64,000 nucleotides of DNA, from positions 16,886-80,885 of the forward strand of contig CACMWX010000003.1 in NCBI GenBank assembly GCA_902617515.1. Direction: 5' to 3'. This stretch comes from an uncultured Alphaproteobacteria bacterium. GTDB lineage: Bacteria; Pseudomonadota; Alphaproteobacteria; HIMB59. The position numbers were made by a program, and so were the translations under genes. The notes below the pieces were generated by a model. It was not told the origin of the DNA. It saw only the letters and a list, made by a program, of their open reading frames with translations, and did not search any database. Below are positions 1-8,368 of the stretch, piece by piece; position 1 is the first letter of the stretch, and each line of letters begins with the position of its first letter.

Positions 1-1411
1 TGTTTACTTTTTCCTCAGCTTCTACAGCCTTAGCGCGAGCATTTTCTTCTTCCATTTTAGTTTTTAAGACTGACTTAGATTTTTCTAGAACTTCCATTTG
101 TTTTTGCTTTTCTTCAATTTCTATTCTTTTTGCCTTTTCAATATCTAAGACTCTTGTCTCTTGCTCAGCAGCAATTTTGAACGCATCAACATTTTTCTGT
201 TGAGCAGTTTTTGCATTTTTAATTTGCTCCTCAGCCATAATATAAGCCTCTTCAGACTCATACCTTTTTCTAGCTTCTTCTTTTGCTGTTTGAGCTTTTT
301 CCTCAGCAAGTTTGATATCAACTGATCTTTGTTTTTCTAGACGACTGAATTCAACATCTCTTTCTAATTCAAGAATAGTTTTTTCTGTCTCAATATCTTT
401 TTGTTTAATCTCGATAGAAGTTTGTTGTTTAAACTCATTTTGTTCTTTTCTTCTTTTCTCAATTTCTTGGATAAGTTTAGTTTCTTGTAAACTTTTTTCC
501 ATCTCAACAAAGTCTTTCTTGCTAATCTTTGCAATCTCAATATCTTTTTCTGAAGAGATTTCAGCCAGCTCAGACTCTTTGTCTTTCTCAGCTTTTGTTT
601 TTACTGTCTCAGTATTTTCAATAGCTCTTTGTTGTTCGATTTCACGTTTTTGTTGATACTTTGAAAATTCTTCCTCTTTTTCAATTTCAAGAGTTTGCTT
701 GATAGACTGGAGGTTTTTATTTCGAATACTTACCTCTGTATCTTTCTCAATATCATTTCTTTTCTTTTTACGTGACTGAGTAAATTCTGTTATTTGAGTT
801 AAACCCTCAGCATCAAATGTATTTGAAGGGTCGAATACACCCACGGGTGCTTGGTTAAGAGATGTCAATGAAACAGTCTCTAACTCCAAACCAGTGTGCT
901 TAATGGCTTCTTCAACATGAGCTGCAACATTTTTAATGTACTCAGATCTATTCTCTTGAATTTCATCAAGGCTCATTTTTGCGGCTACAACACCTAGTCC
1001 ATCAACAAATCGACCTTGAACAAGCTCCTTTAAATGATCAGGCTCTAATGTTCTATTTCCCAATGTTTGCGCAGCTATTGAGACAGCTTCAGTTGTAGGC
1101 GCTACTCTAACGTAGAATTCAGCGGTTACTTCAGCCCTCATTCTATTTTTTGTGATAAAAGATTTACTCCCGTTTCGTTGAACCTCTATACAAAGAGTTT
1201 TCATACCCACTGAGGTAATGTTATGAATAATAGGCAAAACGAAGGCACCTCCGCTGATCACAACTTGTTCACCTCCCATACCAGTTCTAACAAAAGCTAT
1301 TTCCTTTGAGGAACGCCTGTACAGCCAATGTAGCAAGTAAACTATAATTGCTATTGCTAACGCTATTAAGATTATTATTGCAATAATATCTGCACCACTA
1401 GTAATGTTCAT
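1..1411 (-). CDS. Flotillin-like SPFH/band 7 protein, YqiK type (partial, C-terminus off the window)
   Basis: This frame is open from an ATG at 1411 to the left edge, giving 470 codons without a stop, so the end of the protein lies outside the window. Seen: an N-terminal hydrophobic segment (about residues 8-25), then an SPFH-like region (about 30-220), then a very long charged Lys/Glu/Gln-rich stretch to the edge that should form a coiled coil. This order is typical of flotillins and YqiK, which assemble at the inner membrane and mark membrane microdomains. A strong Shine-Dalgarno AGGAGGT (1423-1429, minus strand) sits 11 bases before the start. It lies 27 bases downstream of the rhodopsin in the same direction, so the two are probably co-transcribed. 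NfeD, a frequent flotillin partner, is not visible here; it could lie beyond the edge. The family call is firm; the cellular role is inferred. Confidence 0.85.
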   Translation of the reverse strand, partial: MNITSGADIIAIIILIALAIAIIVYLLHWLYRRSSKEIAFVRTGMGGEQVVISGGAFVLPIIHNITSVGMKTLCIEVQRNGSKSFITKNRMRAEVTAEFYVRVAPTTEAVSIAAQTLGNRTLEPDHLKELVQGRFVDGLGVVAAKMSLDEIQENRSEYIKNVAAHVEEAIKHTGLELETVSLTSLNQAPVGVFDPSNTFDAEGLTQITEFTQSRKKKRNDIEKDTEVSIRNKNLQSIKQTLEIEKEEEFSKYQQKREIEQQRAIENTETVKTKAEKDKESELAEISSEKDIEIAKISKKDFVEMEKSLQETKLIQEIEKRRKEQNEFKQQTSIEIKQKDIETEKTILELERDVEFSRLEKQRSVDIKLAEEKAQTAKEEARKRYESEEAYIMAEEQIKNAKTAQQKNVDAFKIAAEQETRVLDIEKAKRIEIEEKQKQMEVLEKSKSVLKTKMEEENARAKAVEAEEKVN

Positions 1412-1438
1412 ACCTATTTATCACCTCCTAAGTTGATG

Positions 1439-2140
1439 TTATTGTCCATTAACTCTCATGTCTTGTATTGCTGCTTTGTAAATTATTAAACCAAAAACTA
1501 TTTTATTTAAAAAGTCTGCTAAATTATAAATCACATTAACACTATTGGGGTCAATGCCCCCGCCCAAATGCTCTATGAAATATCCCATTGGATATATAGC
1601 CCATCCAATTGTAATAATAAGTCTGTTCGAGAAGAAAACCATTTGTACATTTTCGTTTCCGCATCTAGCATTTGCTCTTCCGGCCTCTCCAACATATAGC
1701 TCACCGAGGATGTACAACCATCCAGCTAACCAAACAATGAAACCTAATGTCTTGCTCATATAACCCGCTGCACCTAAGAAACCTGCTACAACAAAAACTA
1801 AAGTTCCAACCAATAATCTCCAGAACATGCCTTGTTTAACTTTGACAACTGACATAAGCATTGCATAAAAAATAAGCACAAGCATTGGAAAGTTAAGAAA
1901 CCAATCTATATATCTTAATAAAGTTGGGGCGGTACCGCTGACTACCCAAAGATTTTTTACGAAGAAATAATGTATAGAGGACATCAAACATACAACAGCT
2001 ATCATTGTCATCGGTGTATGAAATCTCGAGCTTACTTTGCTGCGCTCAAAAAAGAAAAATAAGGTGGCACCAATCATGCCAACAGAAATTAACCAGAAAG
2101 ACCCCCCTACAATGTCGTAAGGGAGAAGCATTTTATTCAT
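1439..2140 (-). CDS. Proteorhodopsin-family retinal protein with atypical D-N-I helix C motif
   Basis: A 233-residue protein with seven hydrophobic helices that aligns with green proteorhodopsin (GPR) without gaps at the key sites, with a constant offset of 18. The retinal Schiff-base lysine is K213 (in LADFLNK) with counterion D209. R76 and D79 in the RYIDW motif and H57 are also conserved, so it should bind retinal. L87 matches the green-tuning position (GPR 105). Odd features: the T101 equivalent is N83, the cytoplasmic proton donor E108 is I90, and E142 is A124. Proton pumps normally carry D-T-E. Loss of the donor predicts a slow photocycle, so this may be a sensor, a slow pump or a transporter of something else. 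No clear cleavable signal peptide is seen. No carotenoid or retinal-cleavage gene is in the window. It is followed closely by the flotillin-like gene. Confidence 0.93.
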   Translation of the reverse strand: MNKMLLPYDIVGGSFWLISVGMIGATLFFFFERSKVSSRFHTPMTMIAVVCLMSSIHYFFVKNLWVVSGTAPTLLRYIDWFLNFPMLVLIFYAMLMSVVKVKQGMFWRLLVGTLVFVVAGFLGAAGYMSKTLGFIVWLAGWLYILGELYVGEAGRANARCGNENVQMVFFSNRLIITIGWAIYPMGYFIEHLGGGIDPNSVNVIYNLADFLNKIVFGLIIYKAAIQDMRVNGQ

Positions 2141-2264
2141 TAAAACTTATTCCTCTTAAGTACATATTACCCGTCCTCTTTAACTAATAATAATTTTTGT
2201 TTCATATTTTGAAATAAATATTCATTGTAAAAACGACAAAATCTGTTGATTAAAAACATTTTTT

Positions 2265-3656
2265 TTATATTTGCTCCCTAATATGGGGTGCTCTAGAGTA
2301 AAGAGCAACAAGAGGCAAAATAAGAAGACCAAATATAAATTGTTGACCCTCAAAACTTAAACCTAGTCCTGCCAAAAATGTACTAATGACTTGAAGTGCA
2401 AGAACACCGATTACTGTAAATCCGTATCCTCCATATCCGCCTAATAAGGAAGTTCCTCCTACAGCCACAGCTGCCACTGTTAAAAATAAATATTGATCAC
2501 CTACACCAATGAACCCTCCACCACTCCAACCCAGCAACATTGCTCCAGTTGCTGCAGAAGTAAACCCACTAATGACATAAACTCCAACCCAATAGGCTCT
2601 CTCAGAAATTGATAATCTGTCAGCAGATAACCTTTTTCCACCAACAGCATATAAGTTTCTTCCCCACTTAGTGTGTCTTAGTCCAACAATTAACAAAATT
2701 GAAATCAATATCCAAATTAAGATAACTGGAGGTATTGGAAGACCAAAAAATTTTCCATTTAATGAAGCTAGGTTTTTTAACCAGTCTGGAACTACACCGA
2801 ACACAGTTCCACCTGTAACAGTGGGAAGTGATACCAATATCTGTACTCCACCTACTACCATGAAGCCAACTCCAAGCGTAACTATTAATGATTGTCCTTG
2901 GAGATTAAAACTTATCAAACCATTGAAAAGCCCGACGATCGTACCAAAAGCAAGAATAACTATAAACGCAAGCCAAGGAGGAACTCCAAGTGAAATAAGT
3001 GACATTAATCCTAAATTAGTTGCGCCAATTAAAAATGGTATTGATAAATCTAGGCCGCCTAACATCACAACTAATGTTTGTCCAATAGTTGCAAGCCCTA
3101 AGAAAGAAGCAAAAACCAACATAGATTTAATATTCTGCAATGATAAGAAGCCATCAATAGAAACTGATCCGATTATAAAAAGACCAACTAACACTGCGAC
3201 TCCTATTATCACGCTCTTATTAATATTTAAAAATTTGTATGCAAGAAATGCTAAGATTAAGAAACCTAATAGTATGATTGCTGATACGACTGTTCTACCT
3301 GAGAAGAACCCGGGTACCAAAAAACACAGTAGTATAAAAAGACCTAAAAGAAGTAAAAATCCTGTAACAGCTATCCAGTTCTTTGCAATAAGGTCCCAAA
3401 AAAGGCTTCTTTTGCTTGTGGTTTCAGTAGTTTCAGGAGGTTGAGATCCATCTTCCTTTACTAAAGATCGATAAGACCATCTAACTAAGAAAAAATGCCA
3501 TCCCCAAAGAATAATGGCAACAACTGCTACAGAGTAAAATGCAACCTGTATCCAATCAGTTCTATCTACATAACCAAGAACTGCGGTACCTATCCCAGCA
3601 GCAACGGCAAAAAGAATTCCAAGTCCTTTTAAAAAATTATGAGTTCTTTTCTCCAT
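2265..3656 (-). CDS. RbsC/BPD_transp_2-type ABC importer permease (463 aa)
   Basis: An integral membrane permease of the ribose/galactose/branched-chain amino acid class. The signature GGLDLSIP (about residues 199-206) corresponds to the AGIDLSVG motif of RbsC homologues, and GQSLIVTLG follows at the expected spacing. Usual members have about 320-350 residues. The extra length here is mainly N-terminal: two hydrophobic segments, a short charged linker and further helices precede the permease core. The gene starts 3 bases after the stop of the other permease upstream, so the two are very likely co-translated and form a heterodimeric channel. The cognate ATPase and binding protein are encoded divergently at 8369-11326. 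The substrate is unknown; the linked PxpABC/biotin genes argue against a simple sugar. Confidence 0.87.
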   Translation of the reverse strand: MEKRTHNFLKGLGILFAVAAGIGTAVLGYVDRTDWIQVAFYSVAVVAIILWGWHFFLVRWSYRSLVKEDGSQPPETTETTSKRSLFWDLIAKNWIAVTGFLLLLGLFILLCFLVPGFFSGRTVVSAIILLGFLILAFLAYKFLNINKSVIIGVAVLVGLFIIGSVSIDGFLSLQNIKSMLVFASFLGLATIGQTLVVMLGGLDLSIPFLIGATNLGLMSLISLGVPPWLAFIVILAFGTIVGLFNGLISFNLQGQSLIVTLGVGFMVVGGVQILVSLPTVTGGTVFGVVPDWLKNLASLNGKFFGLPIPPVILIWILISILLIVGLRHTKWGRNLYAVGGKRLSADRLSISERAYWVGVYVISGFTSAATGAMLLGWSGGGFIGVGDQYLFLTVAAVAVGGTSLLGGYGGYGFTVIGVLALQVISTFLAGLGLSFEGQQFIFGLLILPLVALYSRAPHIREQI

Positions 3657-3659
3657 TTA

Positions 3660-5933
3660 CTAAACTTTTCTATCTTCTGATAGACCTCCCCATTTTTCAA
3701 GTCCTTCTTGAGATTTTAATTTTATTTTATAAACACCAAACGCTTGCCATATCAGAGGTGAAATAGCTATTCCAATTGCTGTAATTAAAATCATTTTCCA
3801 ATAAGGATAACCAATTGCGAAGAACATCGCAGACCATGTTAATGCAGCTATACTTAAGATAGCAATGTAAGGTCTGAACCTAGCAAATGATATTTTTGCT
3901 CCCATTGTTAAATATGTAAAAAATTGAAATACAAATATTGCAAATATAATTAGTGCTGCTTCTTTAAGCCAAGTAACATCACTTGTGATAAATTCACCGC
4001 GGATAGGTCTTGTATAGTTTATTGATGATGTATCGCCAACAATTAATTCTGTAATAATTGGAGAGTAAAACTTACTTCCATCATCAGTAATAATTGTTCC
4101 AGATGGTGAGGCTAAAAAGTATACAGCGAGTATTGCTAATACACCGAGGAAAATAATGAAAACATTATTTAAATTGATATTCGAGAAAAGAGTTGGTGCC
4201 GTGAGTAAAAAAAGTAAAAATAAAATTAGTATTACAGCGTATCCATCTATCCCAAAGAAACTCTGTCTATTTGATTCAATTCCGTAATAAGATATTGCAG
4301 CAAATACAATAAATGAAATTGCTATTGCAAATAATACCAATGTTTGTGTTTTGATTTCTTTTCTAAATCTTGGCATAGCAATTATTACTATCGCAGATGT
4401 AAAGAAAACTATTCCTCCTAAAGTTGCGACAGCGTAAGCGAAGCCAACCAAAGCGCTCGAGGAAGATGAAAAATCAGGCAATCCTGCACCAACTCTTAGA
4501 TATTCAGATGTAAAATACTGAGGAGCATAATTTAAAATATATTGTAAGTTGGTACCCAAATCAGCGTTAACGAAATAAGCCTCTCTTGTGCCACTCCAAA
4601 CACAACCGAAGAAAATAACAATTGCTGCGATAATAAAAGACACTGTTGGGCCATCTCTATGTTTAACAAGCAAATAGACGAGATAAATCAAGGCTGCTAT
4701 TCCAATAGCAATAAACATCCACACTGTAGAATTTCCACCCTCTGCGCATGCCTTACCTGTGATTAAACAGTCACTCCCGGACTCAAGAGCTTTTTCAAAA
4801 ATCTCAGCATCTTTAGATTTACCTCCAAAACCTCCCACAGTCCCTCTAGTTACTTGATCAAATTTCATATGAATTTGAACAGCAGCAGCACTTAATGTTC
4901 CAATAATAAAAAATACAAAAACTGATAAATTTTTGAATGCTTTTTGAATATAAGGAAGTGCAATAAGTATTAAAAGAGAAGCCACCAATACCGCACCATA
5001 TGATAAGTCTGTTACGAAACTTTGAAATCTTTCAAACCTAAAAGTTGATAGAATAAAATTTATCAAATAAATGTTAACTGAACCTAGAATAGCTCCAAAC
5101 GCACCGCCTCTTCCACCAATTAAACTTGACCCACCTAATACAAGTGCTGTAACTGCCATCAATGTATAAGTAGTACCTTGAGTTGGGTCTCCAGAACCAA
5201 TTAAGCCTGTAAATGCAATAGCTGCCAGTGCAGCGTAAACTCCACCTATAATATGAGCGCCAATTCTTACGACGTAAATTCTCACTCCACTTGTATAAGC
5301 AGACTTTTCATCTGAACCCATTAATTTTAAATGTTGCCAGTAAGCAGTATGAGTTAGTGCATACCAAATAAGTGTCGAGAAAATTAAAAGTATTAGTGTG
5401 GGCTGTACTACCTCAGTGCCAGCACTCCAAGATAACATCCAATCAGGTGCTCTTCCTCCTGGTCTTGGTAAAATAACTAAATTGATACCAGAGAAAGCAA
5501 GAAACATACTTAAGGCAACTATTATTGGTTGAACTCTGATAAAAATTACGATTAAAGCATAAAGAAATTGGTAAATTACTCCTATTGCAAGAGCACATAT
5601 GAAATACGCAACTGGCGATTGAATATAACCTGCAGCATAAAGTTGTATTGTCGTTACATTAATAAAACCAATAAGTGGTCCTATTGATAAATCGACTGTT
5701 ACTCTGCCGGCTAAAGCCAATGCAGTAAGAGCATAAGTAGCAAGAATAAGGGGTGTTGAAACCATAATTGCGGTTCCAATACCCGAGCCTGAAATAATTT
5801 GAGGTCCTCTAATCATCGCAAAAATCATTAGGGCAAAAAATATAAATATTGGAACGATTAAGTATTTTGTTGACTGAGGATCAGAACCTGGAATTTGAGA
5901 GGGTTTTATTGCTGCTACAAGTTGATTAACCAT
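3660..5933 (-). CDS. RbsC-type ABC permease with long extra C-terminal membrane region (757 aa)
   Basis: Residues 1 to about 335 form a normal BPD_transp_2 permease core, with VDLSIGPLIG near residues 80-89 and a conserved Gly-rich LGGSSLIGGRGG stretch. The remaining roughly 420 residues add many further hydrophobic segments and two polar loops, one with two cysteines (SDCLITGKACAEGG). I see no second DLSIG signature, so this is not a simple tandem duplication of the permease. Typical family members end at about 330-350 residues. The gene lies between the biotin carboxylase gene (5 bases upstream) and the second permease (3 bases downstream), all on the minus strand. The C-terminal region is of unknown function; it could be a partner-docking or regulatory membrane module. 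Confidence 0.85.
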   Translation of the reverse strand: MVNQLVAAIKPSQIPGSDPQSTKYLIVPIFIFFALMIFAMIRGPQIISGSGIGTAIMVSTPLILATYALTALALAGRVTVDLSIGPLIGFINVTTIQLYAAGYIQSPVAYFICALAIGVIYQFLYALIVIFIRVQPIIVALSMFLAFSGINLVILPRPGGRAPDWMLSWSAGTEVVQPTLILLIFSTLIWYALTHTAYWQHLKLMGSDEKSAYTSGVRIYVVRIGAHIIGGVYAALAAIAFTGLIGSGDPTQGTTYTLMAVTALVLGGSSLIGGRGGAFGAILGSVNIYLINFILSTFRFERFQSFVTDLSYGAVLVASLLILIALPYIQKAFKNLSVFVFFIIGTLSAAAVQIHMKFDQVTRGTVGGFGGKSKDAEIFEKALESGSDCLITGKACAEGGNSTVWMFIAIGIAALIYLVYLLVKHRDGPTVSFIIAAIVIFFGCVWSGTREAYFVNADLGTNLQYILNYAPQYFTSEYLRVGAGLPDFSSSSSALVGFAYAVATLGGIVFFTSAIVIIAMPRFRKEIKTQTLVLFAIAISFIVFAAISYYGIESNRQSFFGIDGYAVILILFLLFLLTAPTLFSNINLNNVFIIFLGVLAILAVYFLASPSGTIITDDGSKFYSPIITELIVGDTSSINYTRPIRGEFITSDVTWLKEAALIIFAIFVFQFFTYLTMGAKISFARFRPYIAILSIAALTWSAMFFAIGYPYWKMILITAIGIAISPLIWQAFGVYKIKLKSQEGLEKWGGLSEDRKV

Positions 5934-5938
5934 TATTA

Positions 5939-7441
5939 TTAGTCAAAATATACGACTTTGATACCCCCTCTGTCAGACTGCGATCTTCCATGACCTACTT
6001 TAAGCTTATCTGTTTCAACAATTTTAATTCTCTTTGAGTCCAAATCAATATTTTTAGTAAAACCATTTTTAAAAGATGTCTTACTAATAAGAGTGTTTAA
6101 ATTATTTTCGATATATTTTGTGTTGTGTTTACCCTTTGTAAAGTTTTTGTCTTTGAGAAGACAAATTAAAAAGGGGATGTTTGTCTTAATACCTTCAATC
6201 TGGGTGCCCTCTAAAAATTTTATTAATTTGGATATAGCATCGTCTCGAATTAAGTCATGAGATATAATTTTTCCAATCATCGGATCATAATAGAAACTTA
6301 CTTCATCTCTCTCATCGTATCCCCAATCTAATCTTATGCCATTTGGTATTTTAGGAAATTTTAATTTATTTATTTTTCCTGGAGATGGTAAGAAATTTTG
6401 AGAAGGATCCTCTGCATAAACTCTGCACTCAATTGAATGTCCATAAGTTTTAATTTTACTTTGATTTAAAAATTTATTTTTTCTATTAAAAGCAAAATTT
6501 ATTTGCATGGAAATTAAATCATTATTTGTAACTAACTCTGTAACAGGATGTTCAACTTGAATTCTAGTATTCATCTCAAGAAAATAATATTTCATTTCTT
6601 GGACATCATATATAAACTCTACAGTACCTGCTCCTTCGTATTTTACATCAGAAGATAATTTTACAGCGGCTTGAGCCATATTGTTAATTAATTCCCTATC
6701 TACTTCTGGTGCCGGAGACTCCTCAATTATCTTTTGATATCTTCTTTGCATAGAGCAATCTCTTTCGAACAGATGCACGGATCCTTTTGCACCAAATCCA
6801 AAAACTTGTATTTCGATATGTCGGGCGTTGGTGATAAATTTCTCAATAAAAATATCTCCGTTACCAAAAGATTTTGCAGCAAGATTACTAGTTTTTTCAA
6901 TTGCATTAGCTAGGTCTTTAAAGTTTTGGACGACGCTCATGCCTATCCCCCCACCACCAGCACTTGATTTTACAAGTAAAGGGTAACCTATTGCTTCACA
7001 TTTTGTCTTAAGTTGTTCATCGCTTAATTTATGAACATTATTTATACCCGGACATATAGGTATATTGGAATTTAGGGCTAATTCACGAGCAATATCCTTA
7101 TTTCCCATTGATTTTATTGATTTTGGTTTAGGGCCAATCCATGTAATGCCTCTGTTTATGACCTCTTGAGCAAAAATGTCGTTTTCTGATAAAAAACCAA
7201 AACCAGGATGAATAGCATCCACATTTGATTTTGTAGCAATTTCTAAAATCTTATTGTAAGAAAGATAACTTTCCTGAGCTTTACTAGGTCCGATATAATA
7301 AGACTCGTCAGATAATCTCACATGCTTTGAATTCTTATCTGCATCTGAATAAATAGCTACAGATTTGTGACCTAATATTTTACAACTTTTTATAATTCTA
7401 TTTGCTATTTCACCGCGATTAGCAATTAAAATTTTTTTCAT
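5939..7441 (-). CDS. Biotin carboxylase (AccC-like)
   Basis: An ATP-grasp biotin carboxylase of 500 residues that would carboxylate biotin on a carrier protein using ATP and bicarbonate. Seen: the N-terminal signature ILIANRGEIANRI (4-16), a glycine-rich ATP loop AGGGGIGM (161-168), and the catalytic MNTRIQVEHPVTE segment (290-302). The length is slightly above AccC (about 450), and the last 50 residues are divergent. It overlaps the pxpA stop by 4 bases. No acetyl-CoA carboxyltransferase genes are nearby. The matching carrier is the 72-residue BCCP at 13565, and the carboxyltransferase-like partners are PxpB/PxpC at 11332-13563. This suggests a dedicated amide or lactam carboxylase rather than the fatty-acid enzyme. 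Confidence 0.93.
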   Translation of the reverse strand: MKKILIANRGEIANRIIKSCKILGHKSVAIYSDADKNSKHVRLSDESYYIGPSKAQESYLSYNKILEIATKSNVDAIHPGFGFLSENDIFAQEVINRGITWIGPKPKSIKSMGNKDIARELALNSNIPICPGINNVHKLSDEQLKTKCEAIGYPLLVKSSAGGGGIGMSVVQNFKDLANAIEKTSNLAAKSFGNGDIFIEKFITNARHIEIQVFGFGAKGSVHLFERDCSMQRRYQKIIEESPAPEVDRELINNMAQAAVKLSSDVKYEGAGTVEFIYDVQEMKYYFLEMNTRIQVEHPVTELVTNNDLISMQINFAFNRKNKFLNQSKIKTYGHSIECRVYAEDPSQNFLPSPGKINKLKFPKIPNGIRLDWGYDERDEVSFYYDPMIGKIISHDLIRDDAISKLIKFLEGTQIEGIKTNIPFLICLLKDKNFTKGKHNTKYIENNLNTLISKTSFKNGFTKNIDLDSKRIKIVETDKLKVGHGRSQSDRGGIKVVYFD

Positions 7442-8223
7442 TTCTTATCAACGATATAAGGCATTTTAGTATGATTGCCGTTTGAAGTTTTTTGTGGAAT
7501 TTTTTTATCAGAGGAAATTTTTTCTCTCAGAGCCTTTAAGATTTCTACAGCATTAGGAGTGTCAGAGTGGACACAAATTGTTTCACATCCTACGACTACA
7601 TCGTTTCCTTGAACAGTTTTAACTTTATTTTCATTCATTGCTCTTAAACAACGCTCCACGGCTCTATCAGTTGGATAATATTTATTTCGACCCTTGGCTA
7701 TAACCAAATAACCTGTTTCATCATATTCCAAGTCAGAATAAAATTCTCCATAAAATTTTATTCCTCTTTCTTTGTATACTTTTTCATGAAAGGTATTAAC
7801 CATTCCGAAAATACCAACATTAAAAATTTCAGCTGCGTCAGCAATTCCATGAGCCACATCTTCCTCTTTCGCGGAGACACCATATAAAGATCCATGAGGT
7901 TTGATATGGTTTAGTGGCATTCCATACTCATCTAGAAAGGCTTTGATAGCACCAGTTTGATACATCACAAGATTTTTGATTTCATCACGTTTCATTTTCA
8001 TCGGCCTTCTTCCAAATCCTACTAAGTCAGGATAGGCAGGGTGCGATCCAACTTTCACATCATATTTTTTTGCAAGCTCGACAGTTTTCCTCATTGTGTT
8101 TGGGTCTGAGGCGTGAAACCCACAGGCTACATTAGCAGCATCTATATAAGGCATTATTTCTTCGTCATCTGCGAAGGAGTAAATACCAAAACCCTCACCC
8201 ATATCGCAATTCAAATCGACCAT
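7438..8223 (-). CDS. pxpA: LamB/YcsF family, 5-oxoprolinase subunit A (PxpA) homologue
   Basis: A 261-residue protein of the LamB/YcsF family. Conserved blocks are visible in order: VDLNCDMGEGFG (2-13), ANVACGFHASDP (30-41), VGSHPAYPDLVGFGRR and IKPHGSLYG. PxpA, with PxpB and PxpC, forms the bacterial ATP-dependent 5-oxoprolinase in characterised systems. Here it heads the minus-strand arm of the divergent locus, followed with a 4-base overlap by biotin carboxylase. It would supply the hydrolytic/ring-opening half of the enzyme. Given the linked biotin machinery, the substrate may be another lactam, amide or urea derivative rather than 5-oxoproline. Length and motifs are normal for the family. 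Confidence 0.93.
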   Translation of the reverse strand: MVDLNCDMGEGFGIYSFADDEEIMPYIDAANVACGFHASDPNTMRKTVELAKKYDVKVGSHPAYPDLVGFGRRPMKMKRDEIKNLVMYQTGAIKAFLDEYGMPLNHIKPHGSLYGVSAKEEDVAHGIADAAEIFNVGIFGMVNTFHEKVYKERGIKFYGEFYSDLEYDETGYLVIAKGRNKYYPTDRAVERCLRAMNENKVKTVQGNDVVVGCETICVHSDTPNAVEILKALREKISSDKKIPQKTSNGNHTKMPYIVDKK

Positions 8224-8368
8224 GAATAATAAATTCCTCTCATTTATAATTTACAGAAAATCAGGCTTTTATGTGAAAATCTTTTCCACATGTTGGAACA
8301 ATTTTGCTTATATTTTTCAGAATATAGGTATTATTATAAATACTTATATAAGTAAGGAGGATAAAACT
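8224..8368. promoter_or_regulatory. Divergent control region between pxpA and the binding protein
   Basis: This 145-base gap must hold promoters for both arms of the locus. Seen: an imperfect 19-base dyad at 8272-8290 (TGTGAAAATC then TTTTCCACA, one mismatched pair), which could be an operator. Rightward, TTGCTT (8304-8309) and TATTAT (8329-8334) form a weak promoter candidate with a 19-base spacer. A good Shine-Dalgarno AAGGAGG (8354-8360) precedes the binding-protein start at 8369. No regulator gene lies next to the locus, so the identity of any repressor is unknown. Confidence 0.45.

Noticed and set aside
312-656. A plus-strand frame of 114 codons
   Set aside because: It is antisense to the coiled-coil part of the flotillin-like gene, whose repetitive Lys/Glu codons leave the opposite strand open.
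2671-3444. A long open frame (257 codons) on the plus strand
   Set aside because: It lies wholly antisense to the permease, whose motifs and membrane helices are clear; the antisense product is Pro/Thr/Lys-rich without any domain.
5939-7441. Biotin carboxylase as part of acetyl-CoA carboxylase
   Set aside because: No accA or accD is present, the carrier is too short for AccB, and the neighbours are PxpA/B/C.
8222-8368. An upstream extension of the binding protein from ATG 8222
   Set aside because: It overlaps pxpA, has no ribosome site and would bury the signal peptide; ATG 8369 with AAGGAGG is much better.
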